From: Bursaphelenchus xylophilus
Lineage: Eukaryota > Nematoda > Chromadorea > Rhabditida > Aphelenchoididae
NCBI GenBank assembly: GCA_904066235.2
Contig: CAJFCV020000004.1
Span: 8,556,001-8,620,000, forward strand
Length of the DNA: 64,000 bases
Direction of reading: 5' to 3'
The position numbers were made by a program, and so were the translations under genes. Below, piece by piece: positions 1-10,261 of the stretch. Each line of letters starts with the position of its first letter. Within the stretch, counting starts at the first letter, position 1. The notes beneath the pieces were generated by a model. It was not told the DNA's origin and did not search any database. It saw only the letters and a list, made by a program, of their open reading frames with translations.

Positions 1-754
1 TCCTTCATGGCAGGAAATTCGAACCCGTACATCTTCATGAAAGAATGGGTATCGCACACTATCTTGTATTGTGGATACTTTGAGAAGGCATGTGACCAGC
101 ACTGGAGAAGCTCCAAAATTTTGTTCTTCACCTTGTCAGGAGCTCCTTCAATCACAAGGTTCTTCAGATCGTCCATGAATTCTTTGGTGGAGATCTCATC
201 GTGGAACTGAAATATTATGACAAGTCAAACTAATTTGGTTTAGACGATTGATGATAAAATACCACTAAAGATCATCCAAACTCACCCTTTTTCCGCAATT
301 CTTCACACATGCTTCCAACACCAGAAGTGCATGATGTGCAACATGTGGATTCTCGTGGTGAAACCGTTTTTGAATAGAAGCAACTGCCGATTTTACTCTA
401 AACACAAAATAAATCCATAAAATGCAACTTACGGCACATCACCAGCCCTAATTAGATCTACACATTCGAGAATGCCCTCCCAGAACGGTTCAACGAGAGT
501 TTGATCTGTTGCCGATTCTAAAAAAAATAAGTGTAAATAAAAACGATTCATCTGCAAAGTAACTGTCCGAAAAGGTCTTTCGAGACAATAACAAAGACCT
601 TACACAAAGACCGCAGACCCATTTTAAAACGGAAAAAGTATGAGTCATGTTATCCATGACTGGTAAGATCTTAAAACTTTCATCGACATAACGCTAAACT
701 GCTAATTAAAGACAACGAAAACTTACCCAAGGCTCTGTCGAATCTTCTGGCCAT
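1..754 (-). CDS. hgrs-1: HRS (ESCRT-0) N-terminal VHS domain, partial gene
   Basis: HRS is the ESCRT-0 subunit that binds ubiquitinated cargo on endosomes and starts its sorting into multivesicular bodies. Exons read from the minus strand are 727-754, 433-517, 286-397 and 1-206; phases join without a stop to give 143 residues. The protein starts MARRFDRAL, at the N-terminal edge of the VHS fold. It carries HRS-type VHS signatures: ENPHVAHHALLVLEACVKNC in the middle, then VKNKILELLQCWSHAF and a closing FEFPAMKE. STAM and TOM1 VHS domains differ at these places, so HRS is the best match. The FYVE, ubiquitin-binding and clathrin-binding parts would lie beyond the left edge. The ATG at 754 is the only in-frame start in exon 1. 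No VHS core residue looks missing. Confidence 0.86.
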
Positions 755-1107
755 TCCGTGGTTCCGGTCTGAACTATCTTATGACCAAAAAGATATTTCA
801 AAATCTGCAATTTCCTCTAATTAGTAATCCGAAAAAGACGAAGTAATCGATAACGGAAATCCGACGAAATTGATTTATGGATTGCAAAAAAACGAGAAGA
901 AAACATAAGTTCGGGATTATCACCGCAGGCGCTGAGTTGGTAGCCGTCTGCGCAATCCAAAAAAGAATAATTTTTAGTGAAAAACGAAATGTCAATATTG
1001 ATTTTGACGAAATGTCACAAAGGTGGTAGAATATTTATTTGGCCAAAATTGAGACGAGATGAGTTTAGATAGAGAGAGAAAGGAGTTTTCCAAAATGAAC
1101 CAAGGGC
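755..1107. other. short intergenic spacer
   Basis: This lies between the HRS start and the Ly6-like stop, both minus-strand. It should hold the HRS promoter or outron and the 3' UTR of the Ly6-like gene. A reverse-strand AATAAA (1034-1039) fits a poly(A) signal for that gene. I see no further coding sequence. Confidence 0.5.
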
Positions 1108-1830
1108 TCATTCATCAACTTTTGCGGACCGGGCAGCTTCAATTTCACGTTTCATGATGCCAGAGTTACATTGATGTCCTTCACATGAGCAGACTCCAGC
1201 CGAGCCTTTTTCATTCTTGACTCCGACGCATTCTCCGGGATCCAACAACTAAAACAACTCACTCGACGCATTATTTACTCACTTCTCCGCTTTCTGGAGG
1301 GGCACATTGGCGGATAAGGTATTGAGCTCCAACTATAATAAAACTGTCCAATAATATCAGTCCGTTCGTAAAGTCGCTGGAATGATTTCGGCGACGTGCA
1401 CTGTGCGAAAAAACTCAGGGTGCGAGCGACAGCTCGAAAAAGCCTATAGCACTGTGCAAAAAGCCAAAAATTGCACAGTGCAAAGTGAACTTTCGGTTTC
1501 GCGGAGTGCATGTCGCCGAAAACATTCCAGCGACTTTACGAACGGACTAGTAAAGCTCCCAGACTTACTGTTATCGATGGCCACAGAACTGAGACAAGGC
1601 CCATCACAAGAGACCTGTTTCACTTTTTCTGGATCCCCTACTAGACAATGTTCAGACGGTTCGATACCAAGAATACGACTCAGATTCTTTTGCATTTCCT
1701 CGCGAATCTCAGTTTCAATTTTGTCGCCATTGAATGTAAGCAACTGGTGACAGAGAAGGCAGGTTTTTTTCGCAGGATGAACAAGAATTGGAGATGCCAG
1801 AAGGCAGAGAAAGAGAACACGAAGAAGCAT
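1108..1830 (-). CDS. secreted Ly6/three-finger-like cysteine-rich protein
   Basis: Three exons (1569-1830, 1283-1332, 1108-1248) join in phase to a 150-residue protein. The start is the ATG at 1830; a TTG two codons upstream is not used. Residues 1-20 (MLLRVLFLCLLASPILVHPA) look like a signal peptide. The mature part has ten cysteines, including CLLC, SCDGPC and a final CSCEGHQCN. A closing Cys-x-Cys followed a few residues later by Cys-Asn is the hallmark of Ly6/uPAR three-finger domains. The C-terminus is charged (KREIEAARSAKVDE) with no hydrophobic GPI tail, so it is probably soluble and secreted. Such proteins often modulate receptors or channels, but nothing here shows a partner. Intron 1 carries a small inverted-repeat transposon (1359-1548). 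Confidence 0.7.
1359..1548. mobile_element. MITE-like inverted-repeat element in Ly6-like gene intron 1
   Basis: A terminal inverted repeat of about 26 bp, AGTCCGTTCGTAAAGTCGCT onward at 1359, is mirrored exactly at 1523-1548. The similarity continues imperfectly inward for roughly 50 bp per side (GGAATGATTTCGGCGACGTG against GGAATGTTTTCGGCGACATG). The core has no coding capacity. It lies fully inside an intron and leaves the flanking splice sites intact. I see no clear target-site duplication. Confidence 0.75.
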
Positions 1831-2158
1831 TTCCAATACGTAGATTCCAACAACTGTCGTACTCGACGGAAAAAGAAAATGAGTTGCGAAAAAAGTGAAG
1901 ACTTCGAGGGTTCTATGATTCTATGCAAATATATGTACTATTTTTTGTGGGCTTCCTTGGGAATTCTGCATTCATTTTTAGCAGAGTTTATAACTTGCAA
2001 TCTTAGTTGCCGAAATTGTTCTCTATTGAATGGAATTTACATTTATGTATACATTCGATCTCTTTGGTATATATGTTATTTTTTTATTGTCATCAAGAAA
2101 AGCGAGCCTTGAGTTTACTTTCCAAAGATTAAGCAAACCCAGAACATTTTGAGGCAAA

Positions 2159-2943
2159 TTATTCCTTGGAATTGTGAGGCTTTGCGGCCGACGGGCTTTT
2201 GCTCTTGCTCTTACCCTCTTCCTTTGTGGGCTTCTTTTTCTTCTCCTTTGGTTTCTTCTTCTTTCCGTCTTCTTCTTCCTCTTCGGATGACCAGTCACTT
2301 ACAACGTCGTCCATCTGAAATATAAAAGATTAGAGGTATGTTTATGGAAGCTGACCTCTTTATCATCCTATGAACAAACAGTTTCACTGACAGACTTACC
2401 GTTGGGTAATCATTGCGGCCCTTCTTGAGTTCTCCTTTTGCGATCTTTTGCTCCTTCTCATTCTTGGGCCAGACCTTGGGTTGCTTTACTTTCGGGTTGT
2501 TGGCGGCATTCTTGTCTCCAGTTCGACCACCGGAGTTTTTCTGAAAATAATTTGCTTGGAAGCTGAGTCAGTAAGGAATAATCTTATAACTCGTGAGGCT
2601 GGAATGGCCATTGCAAACTTAGCTAGCCAAGAAAACAAAAAAAATTTGATTCTTCATTAGTTAAGCCCAAATTTTCGCCAGGAAAAACCCGGCCTAACTC
2701 TTTCCTACTGTAATCAATTCCCACCTTTCCGCAAGCCATCATCGACGACACCAAGAAAGCCATAACGCTGGCGGCCATTAGCCAAAACGTAGTGGAATTA
2801 CCATCGAACCAATTGATCATTGTGTTCGGATGTGCTTGCCGTGTTGCAGGAGAACAGGTACCTTCTTCCGGGTTTGCAACGCGTAGACAATCCACCAGCT
2901 TTCGCGTAATTTTCGTATTCAAAGTGTGGCCAGCCAGCGGATT
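2159..2943 (-). CDS. single-pass membrane protein with lysine-rich cytoplasmic tail
   Basis: Exons 2725-2943, 2400-2540 and 2159-2314 are each whole codons and join to at least 171 residues. The 5' end is uncertain. Exon 1 is open from a possible AAG acceptor near 2944, so a signal-peptide exon may lie upstream; the first in-frame ATG is at 2820. Seen: a short Cys-containing, N-glycosylatable ectodomain (WFDGNST), one hydrophobic segment (TTFWLMAASVMAFLVSS), then a basic tail with WPKNEKEQK, an acidic patch (SSEEEEEDG) and a long Lys/Pro run. The layout suggests a type I membrane protein with a disordered tail. I do not recognise the family. Confidence 0.6.
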
Positions 2944-5900
2944 CTTGCGAGAAATTGAAAATGAAAAAGCAAATCATTTCGAAAAACGGCTTGAGAAAAG
3001 ATCCAACTCAAACTTTGAAGACATCACAAAAGGTTTATTCGTTCAACTTGTATTTTTCCTCATTTTAATTGTCCTTGACGAGGTCCGTATGCCGTGCCGT
3101 TCGTCTGCGACACGTGAAGACATGTAAGTGGCAATACGATAGCCAAAACAGTTGAACTGGCCGATAAAACTTCGCCAATGGCTATCCAACCGAGCGCTAT
3201 CCAGCAAACGGTTAGCCAAGTGGTTGGATTGGCCTATGAATTGCAGCTGCAACTACCTGGATGTACATAACCAATCCACTTACAAGGAATGCGTCCCAAG
3301 TGCGTCAACATACATTTTTTCACGCAGAGTCATTCAAAAAAGACATTAAAGTTTTTGGATAAAAGATCTCAATTGTTTGTGCAGACTACTTGTTAGGAAT
3401 CTTGCAAATGTCTTTAAAAAAATGAATCTGATTTGGTGCTTACATTAGTGTTATTAAGAATCAGCGTTCGGGATACCTTCCTTGTTAGCCATTTTTAGAT
3501 TACAAAAAAAGTACTCGATCTGCTTGAAATGAGGCGGATCCAAATTTATTTCTAAAAAATTTCCAGTGCAATCTTTGTGCTTTCCACGTTTGCAAACTCA
3601 ATTCCACATGAAATGCACTCGCTAAACATTGTTGTTACAGTTCCATTCATAAATAATCACCCAACTCCAAACATCACCATATACGTAACCTCTATTGCCC
3701 GACCGTTCCCGGATCGCAATGAGTGATGACATCATTCTCTTCGTCGATCTCCGATAATCCGATCGGAAGTTTGGGTTTGGGGAAGAGTAAGTTACTCGAT
3801 CGTCTTTAAAAGTAGTCAACAGCACTCTTGATTTATGACTTTCTTCCCGTTGCATCACATATTTGCCGACTTTCCCAAGGTACATTTGATGTAGGAGATG
3901 GGGGTGTTGTGCTGCTTGTCAGTAGCGGTTTGGAAAAGCTGCACACAATACGGTCGGTATAATTAACCGCTGTTTACACCCGGGGTTGCTTATGGGAGCA
4001 TGGAGTTTGGCGAATATTACAGATTGTTTATTTTTCTTCGTTTGTTCTACCGTACTTTGAGCGCTATTTTTAAACAACACAGCTTTTATAGCGCCATGTT
4101 TTTTGGTTGTTCCGCCCGGATTTAGAGGTCGACAAGCATCGTGGATCAATATAAACGCAAAAGTATTGTTGTGCGGGTAATTGCAAAAAAAAGAACGGTC
4201 ACTGCTCAATTGCGTCAGTCTTTTTACACTATTATAATAAATAAAGACGTCGCAATAGACTTTTTTTTGCATTTTTTTAAAATTTCAAAACAACGCCTTT
4301 TCCTCCACAATTTCAAACTGCTTACTTTGAGAGACATTTTGTATTCAAAGATCAGTTCCGTTCGCCTTTTATGGACTTTCTATTCGTAATTATGCATAAT
4401 AAGCACCCTATTTACAATAAAAAAAGTGGGGGCATGATTGTGACTGTTTTCATTTTGTTCTTGTATATTTTTTTGTAAAGGATGATTTCGCCAATTTGTA
4501 AATATTTGCAAAGCAGGCTCGTTTACAAGTGTAATTTTATAGCCGCCTTATCAGTTGAAAATAGATTTCGAATGTTAAAATTTGCAACCTGATCTACGCA
4601 TTTTATCGGGATTGTAAATTTGATTTACGAGTATTGGGGGGAGTGTGGTCACTTTTTTGATCACTGGCGTTATTGAACGTGAAGGACAAGACATTGAATT
4701 GACTGCTTTAGATAGGTACTGCTTGTGACGTTTTTGTCATTACATTTTGCTGGATTTTCTGTCCCAGGCCATTTTGGTCACCACTGAAAAATTAGCCGTT
4801 TTTTTGATGATTCTCTTTGGCAGGCTTTCGGAGTAGGTTGTGGAATTTGAGGCAACAGTCGATCAACTCTTCACAGATAGCAGCACCAAGGCTTTAGAGG
4901 TTTTGCCGAGATTTCGAAAACTCGCATTGCTAGAGCTTGCCCGCCTGCCACCAAAAGAACCTGGGGCAAGGCAATTTTTGGTGACATAAATCATCGACAA
5001 AAATGATTGTAGAAGCATAAACCCGTCTAGGAACAGAAGCGGCGGGGACAGAGCAAATTTGTGGGAGGGATCACGCTGGGATAAGGATGGGATCAATCCC
5101 AAAATTATGGCCTTTGAATAGAAATGTAAGTTTAGTAGACCCACTTTTCTCATAAAGTTACGGGAGTTTCATTTTGACAAGTTCCGTATTCTCATGTTCT
5201 CCTTGAATTTCCTCGCTTATCTTGGTGCTATCGAACCTACATATTTCTATGATAAGTATGCCCTTTAATCACAATTCGGTGCATTTATTACACTCCTAAT
5301 CATAACCTCAGTTTGCCTTCTGTTTTGATGCCTCGTAATAGCGCCACATATACTTCCGGAATTCTGAATAATGTTTGAGATATGAAGAAGGTCAGGGCAG
5401 ATAAACCAACGAGTTCAAAACTGATAACATTCCAAAAATACCCGTTTGGATGTTTGCTCTCAAACTGCGGCCGGTGTCGCGGGCCAACGATTAATTACAA
5501 TTACAGGTCGGTTAAGCCTCGGGGCAAACACATTTCCCTTTGTACGCTGAGATGTGATAACATATCAGTTTGAGGAGAACGGGAGTCGGAATAAAAGAGG
5601 GGAGAAATTGGATTTGGGAGGGAAAAGTTGGCAAAAACAGAGGGTACTGTAGTCGGGTTACGAAGAGCTTTTTATATGAGTAGTTGTTGTCTCACGAAGT
5701 TTAAGCCTATTTCGTATTGGGGCTTATATGTATAGTACAGTGGCGCTTTCCTGCAGCCCCAAATATTATCACCTTATTCTGGTCTTATCTCAAAATATTT
5801 TTCCAATTTTTTCTAACATGAGTTCCGTTCGATATGCCAAAAATATTTAGAATATGTAACACTCAGTTATCTGTTACTTATGTACACAGGTTGATTTCCA

Positions 5901-6037
5901 GTTCTCTATCGTTTCTATGCAATTAAAAATCTTATGTGGGGCTCAAGTTTAACGTCAAACACTATCGGGATCGTCGAGTTCATGTATGAAATTGTTGTCA
6001 CGTGATGTCCTCTTAAATCTCAAGCCATATATTTCAG
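2944..6037. other. 3.1-kb AT-rich intergenic region
   Basis: I find no convincing gene here. ORFs such as the minus-strand one at 3622-3885 lack codon bias, splice context and recognisable motifs. A stretch near 3150-3240 shares a short motif (AAACGGTTAGCCAAG, then TGGATTGGC) with 35190-35220, probably an old dispersed repeat. The right end presumably holds the promoter and outron of the MFS gene that starts at 6040. Confidence 0.45.
6032..6037 (+). promoter_or_regulatory. probable spliced-leader acceptor of MFS gene 1
   Basis: TTTCAG sits directly before AG-ATG with no upstream coding exon in phase. The neighbouring paralogue has the same arrangement (TTTCAG, 14 bases, ATG at 10262). This fits trans-splicing; an ordinary 5' UTR intron is the alternative. 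Confidence 0.5.
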
Positions 6038-6039
6038 AG

Positions 6040-7746
6040 ATGGGTGAATCTCCTCCGGCATATTTGGGTGTGTTCCGAGATAGGTACAGGTATTTCATCC
6101 TACTCTTGGCTTTGTTTTGCCTCACTTCCGTTGCCTCTAACATGCTAACTTTCAACTTCAGTGTCCTCTGTATGAAGCCCAATACAACGGTAAGAACTGT
6201 CGCATACAATGACATAGTTTGGATTTGTTTTGTATAATAATTTATCTTCCAGAACGGTGACAGATTCCCAACCTATGAATTTACGACGTTGGAAGAGTCG
6301 TATGTAATGTACGCATTGGGGGCTGGAAGTCTCCTCGGCACCTTTCCATTTACAATTTTATTCACCAAGTACGGAGCCAGATATATCTTCGCGGCAGCGG
6401 GGCTTTTATCGGTCTTTGCGACGGTTGCGACGCCATTTTCGTTGCATTTGGGATTCTATCCATTCTTGTTTATGAGATTTTTGCAGGTAGGTCTTAGCAT
6501 TAAAGCATAAATTTATACATGTGAATAGCATTCATGATATGACTATTTGCTTTGCAGGGAATCTCATATGCCGCTGATTTTACCTCCATCGGATTGCTGA
6601 TTTCCATCTGGGCGTCGCTGAAACAGCATGCCTTCTATTTGTCGGTGTTGACATCGTACTCTCCATTGGCGACCACTCTAACCGATGCCTTTTCGGGATA
6701 TGTATGTTTTGCTTGTTATCATCATACCATCATAGTCATCATAGTTGTTATCTTCTAAAGTCATCATTCTTTTTTTTGCAGATCTGCGACTCCTTTCTTG
6801 GCTGGCCTTTCATCTATTATTTCCACGGCATTGCGGGGCTTCTTCTCTTCGTCTACTGGTTCCTCATGTACACGGATACCCCCTCTGAATCCAAATGGGT
6901 CTCAGCCGTAGAATTGGAGAAGATTGAGAGAGATAAAAGCGAAGAAGAGCTCAGCATTAAAGGCTCAATACCGTATTTTAAAATCTGCACAAACAAAGTG
7001 GTGCTGGTAGTTTGGCTGAACGCTCTGACTGAGATCGCTTCAAGTATATTCTTGCTGACATACACTCCAATTTATATCAACATGGTGCATGGTTACAGTC
7101 TGCATGCAACTGGATTAATCAGCTCAGTTCCTCCGTCTGTTGCGATCGTTTTGAGAATGGTTTTTGGGCTGGTCAGCGACAGAATTACGTAAGTTTTCCT
7201 TACTGTGTCGTGTATATGGGACTCTTTTTGCAGTTTTTGGTCAGAGAGGACCAAAATGAACGTCTTCAACACCTTGTCCACGGTTGGCCCCGCTGCGGCT
7301 TATACGGCCGTTGTTTTGATCGAAAACAAATACTTTGACATTGTAATGTTGGTCGTGATCAACATCCTCTACTCCTGCAGTGGAGGTGGCTTCTACAAAT
7401 GCGCCACTTTGTCTTGCCGGTAAGGAGTGATACCATCTCCAGAAATAACTGTTATTTCAGTCAATACAGTCACTTTGTCATCGCCAATATCCAATTCATC
7501 AAATGCGTCACATTGTTCCTGGCGCCCGCCATGTACGGCTTCTTCGTTCGGGACGAATCTTCCGCCGAGCAATGGGGCAATATGTTTATTGCAATTAGCG
7601 TGTCGTTGCTAATTTCTGGGATGATATTTGTGCTGTTCTCGTCAGCTGACCCACTGCCATTTACGGAAACTTCGACGGGGAGGAAAGAGACCCGACCTCG
7701 AAGATTGACGACTGATATGATTACAGTGGAACGGCTAAAGCTATGA
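6040..7746 (+). CDS. SLC17-like MFS anion transporter, paralogue 1
   Basis: Six exons (6040-6189, 6253-6486, 6558-6701, 6782-7188, 7234-7419, 7461-7746) give 468 residues, normal for SLC17-type major facilitators. Start MGESPPAYLGVFRDRYRYF is followed by TM1. The long intracellular linker after TM6 carries YTDTPSESKWVSAVELEKIE, equivalent to the conserved aspartate-proline and WIS..E stretch of SLC17 carriers. Later come RMVFGLVSDRIT, GGGFYKCATLSCR and SHFVIANIQFIKC, shared with the next gene. Relatives move organic anions or phosphate with Na+ or H+; the substrate here cannot be told. TTTCAG at 6032-6037 lies two bases before the ATG and looks like a spliced-leader acceptor. A 3' AATAAA lies at 7898-7903. 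Confidence 0.82.
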
Positions 7747-7897
7747 AGCAGCGAGTTCAAAAGTTCATGGAATTCTATGCGATTAGGATCTGAGACGGGT
7801 TTATCTTTGAGTTGAGGCATTACTTTATGTTTTTTTGTTTGCAATTAACACCTAACATGCCGTAACATGTATTATAGAGGAAGTTGAATTAATCAAT

Positions 7898-7903
7898 AAT
7901 AAA
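7898..7903 (+). terminator. poly(A) signal AATAAA of MFS gene 1
   Basis: A canonical AATAAA lies about 150 bases after the stop codon at 7746, on the coding strand. Confidence 0.6.
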
Positions 7904-8904
7904 TACTAACAAATTAACCATCTTCAGTTCAAAAACAACAGCGTTTGAGCCATTCCTTTACTCCGTTGATGTTGCTACAGCATAATAAGTGCTGCAAATC
8001 ACAAAAATTCTTGTGTATGTTCCACAAGACCGAATGCAATTTTGCTTCTGTTTATTTTCTGATTCTGCGAACAACTTTGATTTGATCGCTCATAGGATAC
8101 TTTGCTGTCTTCAGCAAAGCAGACTACAATGGGCATAAACATTAGTGAGGCAAATACGGGTCATATCAGGGCAAAAAATATTGAGAATAAACACTGAAAA
8201 GATATAAATTCAATTGCACATCGTTATGTGATGCAATCGTTCATATTAAATTTTATTGTAGATTGCTTACTTTGTGAGCAATAAATCCGTGCTCCCATTT
8301 TTGAACCAAAGCTGAGAGGGATCGGGATTTGATGAGCCCTCAATTTATGTATAATAGTTCACAGTGGCTAAAAATGGAAGTGTCCCAAGTGCGACGACCA
8401 GATTTATTGATTTCTATAAAATTTTGACAAATCATTAGCCCACACATCGATTCCTGAAAATTCCAGCTTGCAGGGCAGTCGAGAGATTGAACGGTCCTGT
8501 TTTTGAGAGAGCACGCCAAATAAAGAGAGTTGCCTACACGAAAAACGGAATTTCCCTATAACATTCTCGCACGGAAAATTTTTACTTTTTTCTTAAAAAA
8601 TTATGCTCTAAATTTGGGCCAAACTTTCATACAAATTTGCCTGTCCCACGTCAAAGACATTCCTTATTCAAAAAAGTTACTAACAGCGATTAAAAATTCT
8701 ATGTATTGCGCATACCAACCAGAGTTCAATCGAATAGTATTCGGTGAATCGGGAGGCACATTCGATTTTGCTGAACCTTGTTAGTCACCTATTTTTGAAA
8801 GAGCGCTTACCGAAATAATCATCACAGTGGGATTAACAGCCGAAAAGCTTTTTAAAGCTCATGAATCCCACTGTATTTTTATTTATTCATTCTAAATCAT
8901 CACC
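7904..8904. other. intergenic, with a short hairpin repeat
   Basis: No gene is seen. A perfect inverted pair, CACAGTGGGATT at 8824-8835 and AATCCCACTGT at about 8864-8875, makes a 50-bp palindromic insert. Its CAGTGGGA ends resemble Tc1-like terminal repeats. The ORF at 8530-8784 has no recognisable motif. Confidence 0.45.
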
Positions 8905-9670
8905 TCGCAGTGTTGCAAAGTTTTTCCGCCACCAATTGTTGTCAAAACAGTCAGAAAGCCGCGAATGATCCCTACGTTTTCCGTGTTGTCGGGTAGCCGT
9001 GATATATGTGTGTGACAAACCTAAACAAAGTATTTGATAATCGGAACGTTACTTGTTTGCATTACATATACAACAATTGTCCACGCACTTTGTAAGACCC
9101 GACAAAATCGCCGTTAAGAGAATGGAAGTTTCAAATTTAAATGCAAAAAATATCCGCTGAGTCACTATGCAATCATACCGTATTTGTCCTATTTTTTGCT
9201 GAATTATATCTATCATTTTCCAATTGAGGCCAAAGTTTAGTACATTTTTGGGGCAGATTTCACTGATCCCGGGCTCCAAAACATGCACTAAAAGTGTCAA
9301 AGCTCAGGCATGGGTTTCCATAAACATACATATTTAGAATTGTCATATTTGGTGTACAAGAAGCGGGATATACCAGTTTAAAATTGGCATAAATTTTATA
9401 GAAATTCCTGCATTATTGGCTTAAGGTTGAAGGCTCGGCGATATACGGTGGAGTCTATTTTTGGGGTAGTAATCTATAAAGTATATTTTGGCATTTAAAT
9501 CTGACTGAAATCTTAATTTTTAATTTTTGCGGGTCTTATAATAACAAGTCGGTGGGCAATTTTTATATGACTTATATCATGGCTACCTGACAACACAAAA
9601 AATGCAGGAATATTTTTGAATTTTTGTTGTTCAACACGGATTGGTGGCGGAAAACCTTACTGGCGCTGTG
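8905..9670. mobile_element. long foldback (giant TIR) element
   Basis: The two halves are imperfect inverted copies. Matched pairs working inward are TTTTCCGCCACCAATTGTTG (8922 on) with its mirror near 9634-9656; GTGTTGTCGGGTAGCCGTGA (8984 on) with its mirror near 9577-9597; TAAGACCCG near 9090 with its mirror near 9533; and TTTAAATGC near 9135 with its mirror near 9495. The arms reach about 280 bp with no transposase. The outer ends read CAGTGTTG and CAGCGCC, slightly like hAT termini, but I find no matching 8-bp target duplication. It is probably an old non-autonomous element. Confidence 0.7.
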
Positions 9671-10251
9671 CTTACGGTCTAGCCAAAACATGGATTACCT
9701 CGGTAACCCTTTTTGGATAGCTCGTCAACCTATGTATACGCGGACACCTTTTTTACTCACTTCAACTTTCTGCTAAAATTGATCAAAAAAGAACAAAAAA
9801 AAGATCATCTCCGCCCGTTTTATGGGGCTATAAATATATATTATCCCAGTTCGTAGATACGTTCAGCAGTTATAACTGGTAGAACGGTTGGAAAAACTGT
9901 TCAATCCTATATAGAATTTCCTTATTATGCTAGCTGTTTTGCTGTCGCATTGTGGAATTTTGCTTATCAGTTGTAAATTTGGTTGCTATATCTATTTTCT
10001 ACCGTAATCTTTGAAATTCCTACCGGATATGTTACTATTTGGTGCGAGATCTTTGTACAAAAAAGTGTAAATTAATTTCCGGGACCACTTATCTTTTTAA
10101 TTTTTCGAATAACAAAGAATTCAGCCAATTTTTGGGCTTATCGACCATGTCCTTATCGTGTTTCGTATTCAATGTTGAACACTTTATAAGGCTTATCGCG
10201 TTACCTTGACTCTTTCGACATTCAAGACAACACTTTGCACATTTCAGGCAT
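9671..10251. other. promoter region of MFS gene 2
   Basis: No coding sequence is seen in this stretch, which is AT-rich. TTTCAG ends at 10247, in front of the ATG at 10262, and is the likely spliced-leader acceptor. Confidence 0.4.
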
Positions 10252-10261
10252 CAGTTTCAAG

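Noticed and set aside
3622..3885. Minus-strand 87-residue ORF
   Set aside because: No splice partners, motif or codon bias; AT-rich intergenic context.
4863..5153. Minus-strand 96-residue ORF
   Set aside because: Looks slightly protein-like but has no homologous motif and no supporting signals.
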